Shown here in pieces: positions 60,001 through 64,000 of a stretch of DNA of 64,000 nt. The translations under genes were made by a program, and so were the position numbers. The first letter of the stretch is position 1. Every line of letters begins with the position of its first letter. This DNA is from Ciona savignyi. Taxonomy: Eukaryota > Chordata > Ascidiacea > Phlebobranchia > Cionidae. Location: NCBI GenBank assembly GCA_000149265.1, contig CH002044.1, positions 1,807,042 to 1,871,041 of the forward strand, given 5' to 3'. Below the pieces are notes generated by a model, which was not told where the DNA came from, did no database searches, and saw only the letters and a program-made list of their open reading frames with translations.

Positions 60001-61136
60001 GGGAGCAGTCAGCCATTATTTTTTGCTGATTAAACAACTTTCGTTATATCCTTTTAATTCATTTTTAAAAGGCCAGATTAAAAATTAAGATTAAAACAAT
60101 TAAAAGTCTGATCAAATTTGTGCATCCCTACTTTCACGGCATACCCAATATTTGGGTGTTATACATGCTGATATGTTGGTAAATAACTAAATGGTAACGG
60201 TATGTAAAATTTAGTAACCAAAAAAATTAAAGTGAAATTATAGACTGAGTAAGAAGGCACAATCATGAGAATGCCATTACCAGGTCACCATACTACACTT
60301 CTACTGGGTAAATATATCACCTTGTAATGCAATATACGATAAACTTTGTATTTTTGTCAATGACTCACCAAAAAATCCTTCAGTGTTTAAAATGAGGCCA
60401 AAAACCATTGATTCTGGATGTTCAGTGCCCGTGTAGCTGAAGAATAAATATATGTTTAAATCTCTCAAAATTCATAGATTTTAGTGAATAATGATTGTTT
60501 GCTCAGTTTTTTTGCACCATGCATACAGACAACTTATAACATAAATTTCTGCCACCAATTATTGTGACAGACAAACCACAGTGACCTTCATGCACACTTT
60601 GCATCAAAGACATAATAAATGTGGCATCAATATGTTTTTTGCCAAAACAGATTGAGTGAGTTAAAATTATGGTCGTTAAAGATGAAACAAAATAAACCTT
60701 ATTTTGTATTATCATACACTGCCTTATTGGGCATAAAATAAATGATTCTGGCCTTTTACCTGAGATAAGGAAATATCCATCGCTCTGTGTGGCAGTTGCT
60801 CTTCGCAAAAAAGTAACTGAAAAAAAAAATTTTATTTACAAAGTTAAGTTGCACTGCACCACATTATGCCGCAAGGCTACAAAAAATTATGCATTGGATG
60901 TACCATAAAAAGTGAGAATACCGTTTTATTGCCCCTGTTTAATACTTAAGTTGTATTAGTACCAAACCCAATATGGAAAAGTTATTACTTATAATTACAG
61001 TGAAAGCTCACGATAATGGAACCAACTTAAGTATACACCACATATTTTAAAGCTTAGCTCACGTTGAAACAAATCCCACACTTGAAGTAATACTAAGTAG
61101 GATAGGCAGTAGGGACCATGGGACTGGGCCGCACAT
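57032..61136 (-). CDS. DRAM/TMEM150-family six-span membrane protein
   Basis: Eight exons: 61136-61063, 60816-60760, 60436-60369, 59743-59616, 59044-58852, 58567-58518, 57828-57661 and 57349-57032 (1056 nt, 351 residues). The ATG at 61136 begins MCGPVPWSLLPILLS, just before the first span. The family signature FPYLSYTGTEHPESMVFGLI follows (human DRAM: PYISDTGTVAPE...). Further spans are FLAW-type span 2, VAVVFGLLSCFGVILVGNF, AGLAFIVGTMYGVATSVLS, RFTAAAAMVLALVC and EWLLTFCLLVCLSLFAYEFK. By family knowledge, DRAM proteins sit in lysosomal or plasma membranes and modulate autophagy or phosphoinositide signalling. The cytosolic tail of about 100 residues, Ser/Asn-rich, is longer than in vertebrate DRAM1/2. 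I cannot separate DRAM from TMEM150 by eye. Confidence 0.87.
58001..58500. other. DRAM-like gene intron, no feature
   Basis: An open frame on the + strand (58027-58287) overlaps this intron but shows no family pattern, so I treat it as chance. Confidence 0.4.
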
Positions 61137-61751
61137 TCCTGCCCGGTCTCTCTCGTCAGTGGAAAACGTTACTGATTGTGTGGCTTCCACATCGCCATGT
61201 CTAAAGTGAATAAAAATCAAATTTAAGATTTTTTAAATTAAATCGGGACCTTCCTTGTTTAAAAACCAAAAATGTTAAATGGAACAAATAACGCTTAAAG
61301 CTAAAATAAATCTGAGTGCATGACCTAGACCTAGAGGTTATGACACAAGTTCTAACAGCGCATACGCCTTATTCAATATTTACCATCACCACTTTCTTTA
61401 CTGAGTCATAGAGCAAGACCCTACGGTGCCACGATCCAATGAATTGCATAGCTCAACTATATTTACAAGACACTTCAATAACATGGCACCCTAACCAAAA
61501 ATATTATAACGAGTGTTATTGACCCAAGCACATAAGTACCAGTATCCTATATTTCTATCATATTATCACAAAAAATGGTTAAATTAATAACAAATATTCA
61601 GTAATCTAACATATCACATTTATAAAAATGTATTAATTTTTATGTTAAGAGCTACTTTAAAACACCAGTACAGTACTGATCATGATTAAGGAATAGGATT
61701 AAGAAAATAATTACAATGAAGATTTGTTGAATGAGTCTTCGCACAGCTTAC

Positions 61752-61863
61752 GACGATCACCTTTCCCACAACATGAGATTGAATCTAAGTGCATCGTTTG
61801 TTTCAGTTTGTAGGCACAACCAAACTTTTGGTCATCTTTACTTTTATCAGATTCACTTTTCAT
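61752..61863 (-). other. Candidate upstream exon of the DRAM-like gene
   Basis: It follows a good acceptor (CTTTTTTGCAG), begins ATGAAAAGTGAATC, reads 37 codons (MKSESDKSKDDQKFGC...) and ends at GTAAGC (phase 1). To join the MCGPVP exon in frame it needs a less convincing acceptor at about 61165. It may be an alternative N-terminus, a separate small gene or chance. Confidence 0.3.
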
Positions 61864-62153
61864 TGTAGCTCTGCAAAAAAGAACAGAAATTAGGTTTTAG
61901 TTGGCAGAGTCCACCGCAGTTTGTTCATTGGTAGCATGTTAGGCAAATCTGGAAAGCTTAGCACTTTTAGGAAAAGATCACATACAATGTAACATTTAGC
62001 TTGATATTATTATTTTTTTTTAATTATTACTGGTATTGTTTTTTTAGTAATCTGACGATTGGCAGTATTATAAAGCTACCTGCATATTCACATTCTCACA
62101 TCCTGCTGCCAAATACTGAGCAGTCCACAAGTTATAATTCCTACAGCATGTTA

Positions 62154-62441
62154 TAGGATAGGATATTCATCTTTATCCCCGTGAATGGGAAAACCAAGGG
62201 GGTTAACACACAGGCAATCGTCAGATCACCTCGCGCCCATGGTTACCGGAGCTATTTCAGTGTGTTGTATATGATAGACACGTTCCTTCAATTTGGTAGA
62301 ACCCATTAATCCGCTGGGTTCAGGCAATGTCCGTAAAGTGCCTTGCCCAAGGACACAACCTACTAGCTAACGACCAGTTTCGCACCTGCAACCTTTCGAT
62401 TGAAAGGCGACGCACTTAACCGTTAGACCAACGGGTCGGAC
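62154..62441 (-). mobile_element. Full-length SINE
   Basis: Tail GGATAGGATATTCATC at the left, complete body, CCTTTCGATTGAAAGG hairpin, and head ending GGTCTAACGG / GGGTCGGAC at the right. It lacks only the G of the GTCGG joint relative to the 16269 copy. Confidence 0.9.
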
Positions 62442-64000
62442 AATATAGTTTTAAAATAGTCCGCAGATCGGCCTAAAATTACCGGCAAGATGCCGTAGAC
62501 ACCTGGAATCTTATTTAATTTACCAGCAAAGTAATCTAAATCACCAGAACTTGTTTTTGCTTTTTTTGTTTACACTGCAACGTTCGGTGCATTATCACTT
62601 TAAACCGAGGTTTCTGTGTATGCTACGGAAATGCTACCAAAAAATATTTCGACAAAAAAGTGATTAATGCCAATTTACGCAATATGGATTATTTTTCATT
62701 TTATAAATTTTGAAAATTTTATCGTCACTAATAGCGAATTTTATGGAAAGTAAAAATACGTTCCCGTAAATTAAAGAGAAATCGGTGTTACGCTATCGAT
62801 TTGAACAACACAGAAATCTGCGGTAAAACTATAAAATACCTGCTTGCCCTGTTACCATAGAAATTGTCATCCATTATTAATTTATAGTATATAGACGTAT
62901 ATATGTATAGGCCACACATAAATGGACGTATATATTTATACAAATAGATATATAAAAGACACTCACGTTTTATACCAGTGAACGTAAAAATGTAAAACAA
63001 ATAGTGAACAATTTTAAACACAGTCGTTACCAAAACAAATTTTAACATGTTTCGGGATTAAAATAGTATTATACAAAAATACCTATAGGCAGGGTGTCAA
63101 CAGATTAAAATATATGAACTAATTGGTTTCACCATTCAACTTGGGTTAAATTGTTTCCTTGATTAAAACAGACCTGAAAATCCCCCCAAAACAAATGACA
63201 GGCCATATTTGAAAGGACTCTACCCTAAGATATTTCAACTTACACACACCATAGAGGCATAGACTCTTCATACAGAGTGCCTATGCACAGACAGTGCACG
63301 AAATATTAAACTTCGTGGGGGAATTCAATTGTTTTCGAAAAGACACATCGCGTGCGTTTCCCCCAAATCTAAGTACAGGAGAAAATTTTCGTTACACCAA
63401 CTTCTAAACGGGTGTCGGTGCGCGCTGAGGCTTAAATTAAAATAGCACCGTTGGCCTGTAACAAATATTATTGCCGTCTAATGTAAGGTAGGTATCCTTT
63501 AAAGCATAAAATTAAACTAAGATCACATGCAGGATAAGTTACATTTTACAACCAAACGTATTTACCATATAGTCTAGACAAAAATATTTTAGTTCATGTT
63601 TGCCAATAGATCGGTAATGGGATTCAAGGTGTTTGCCAAACTAAGTGAGTAGACTACAACCGTAATGCACGTAGTCAGTGACCAAGTCTGTCTATGCAGG
63701 CTTCTCTGATTTTATGTTTACAATCCTAAGCGTGTCCAAACCTGTTAATGATAAAGCCAGCTTACAATCAATAGATTTAAAGGTGTCACACAAGAAGCTT
63801 AAGTCGCCCTGACCTACGAATTCAAATATAAAGAAATTTTAACATCATTCACACCTCCTGCCCCGATTCATACTGTCATTGTTCAACTTTCAATAAGATT
63901 TCCGACAATTGTGGTATAACCCGCTTGTAACCTCGATAAATACCCGGTTTACCAAAAATATTTAAAAAACAAGCAACATGTAATGAAGCTTATATTACCC
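62442..64000. other. Intergenic to window end, no gene seen
   Basis: AT-rich, with a TATATAGACGTATATATG-type simple stretch at about 62885-62960. No conserved protein motif was found on either strand. Confidence 0.45.

Noticed and set aside
61752-61863. Definite first coding exon for the DRAM-like gene
   Set aside because: All usable donors are phase 1 and the obvious acceptor of the next exon needs phase 2, so it is kept only as a candidate.
1-64000. CRISPR arrays, operons, ribosome binding sites, riboswitches, phage genes and spliced-leader RNA genes
   Set aside because: The window is intron-rich eukaryotic DNA. No regularly spaced repeats or bacterial signals were seen, and I did not find the Ciona-type leader word.

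Overview
The window looks like nuclear DNA of an invertebrate chordate, most likely an ascidian such as Ciona (inference). It is AT-rich. Genes have many small GT-AG exons and short introns. The gene set is animal and deuterostome-like: an NXPE-type esterase pair, a caspase, a cullin, a C-type-lectin/trypsin fusion and a DRAM/TMEM150-type membrane protein. A tRNA-derived SINE with a 3' (TATCC)n tail is scattered on both strands. No bacterial, plasmid or phage features were seen. All gene models were joined by hand from conserved protein motifs, splice sites and reading-frame phase. Every multi-exon model given as complete has exon lengths that sum to a multiple of three.

Layout. 1-14.97 kb is a tandem duplication carrying two near-identical three-exon NXPE-like genes on the + strand (copy A cut by the window start, copy B complete). 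Their 3' flanks were rearranged by SINEs, hAT-type elements and a 2.34-kb TTAA-flanked element with ~585-bp inverted repeats that carries a THAP zinc finger and a P2X7-type cysteine-rich domain. A single-exon death-domain gene (-) sits in sequence found only in the second flank. 16.3-17.0 kb is a head-to-tail SINE cluster. 17.7-21.3 kb is a complete seven-exon caspase gene (-). 21.3-26.3 kb is mostly empty apart from SINE pieces. 26.3-30.1 kb is a five-exon acidic protein of unknown function (+). 31.2-41.7 kb is a 16-exon CUL5 gene (-). 44.7-53.4 kb is a 17-exon secreted protease with a signal peptide, a novel N-terminal region, a C-type lectin domain and a trypsin domain (+). 54.9-56.7 kb is a two-exon basic protein of unknown function (+). 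57.0-61.1 kb is an eight-exon six-span DRAM/TMEM150-family gene (-). The rest of the window, to 64 kb, holds one SINE and no gene I can support.

The genes do not form an operon-like system. Several families represented here belong to cell death, turnover or innate defence in other animals: caspase, death-domain adaptor, CUL5 ubiquitin ligase, DRAM autophagy modulator and lectin-protease. Their proximity may be chance. The most unusual items are the lectin-trypsin protease, the THAP/P2X7 foldback transposon and the permuted flank of the NXPE duplication.
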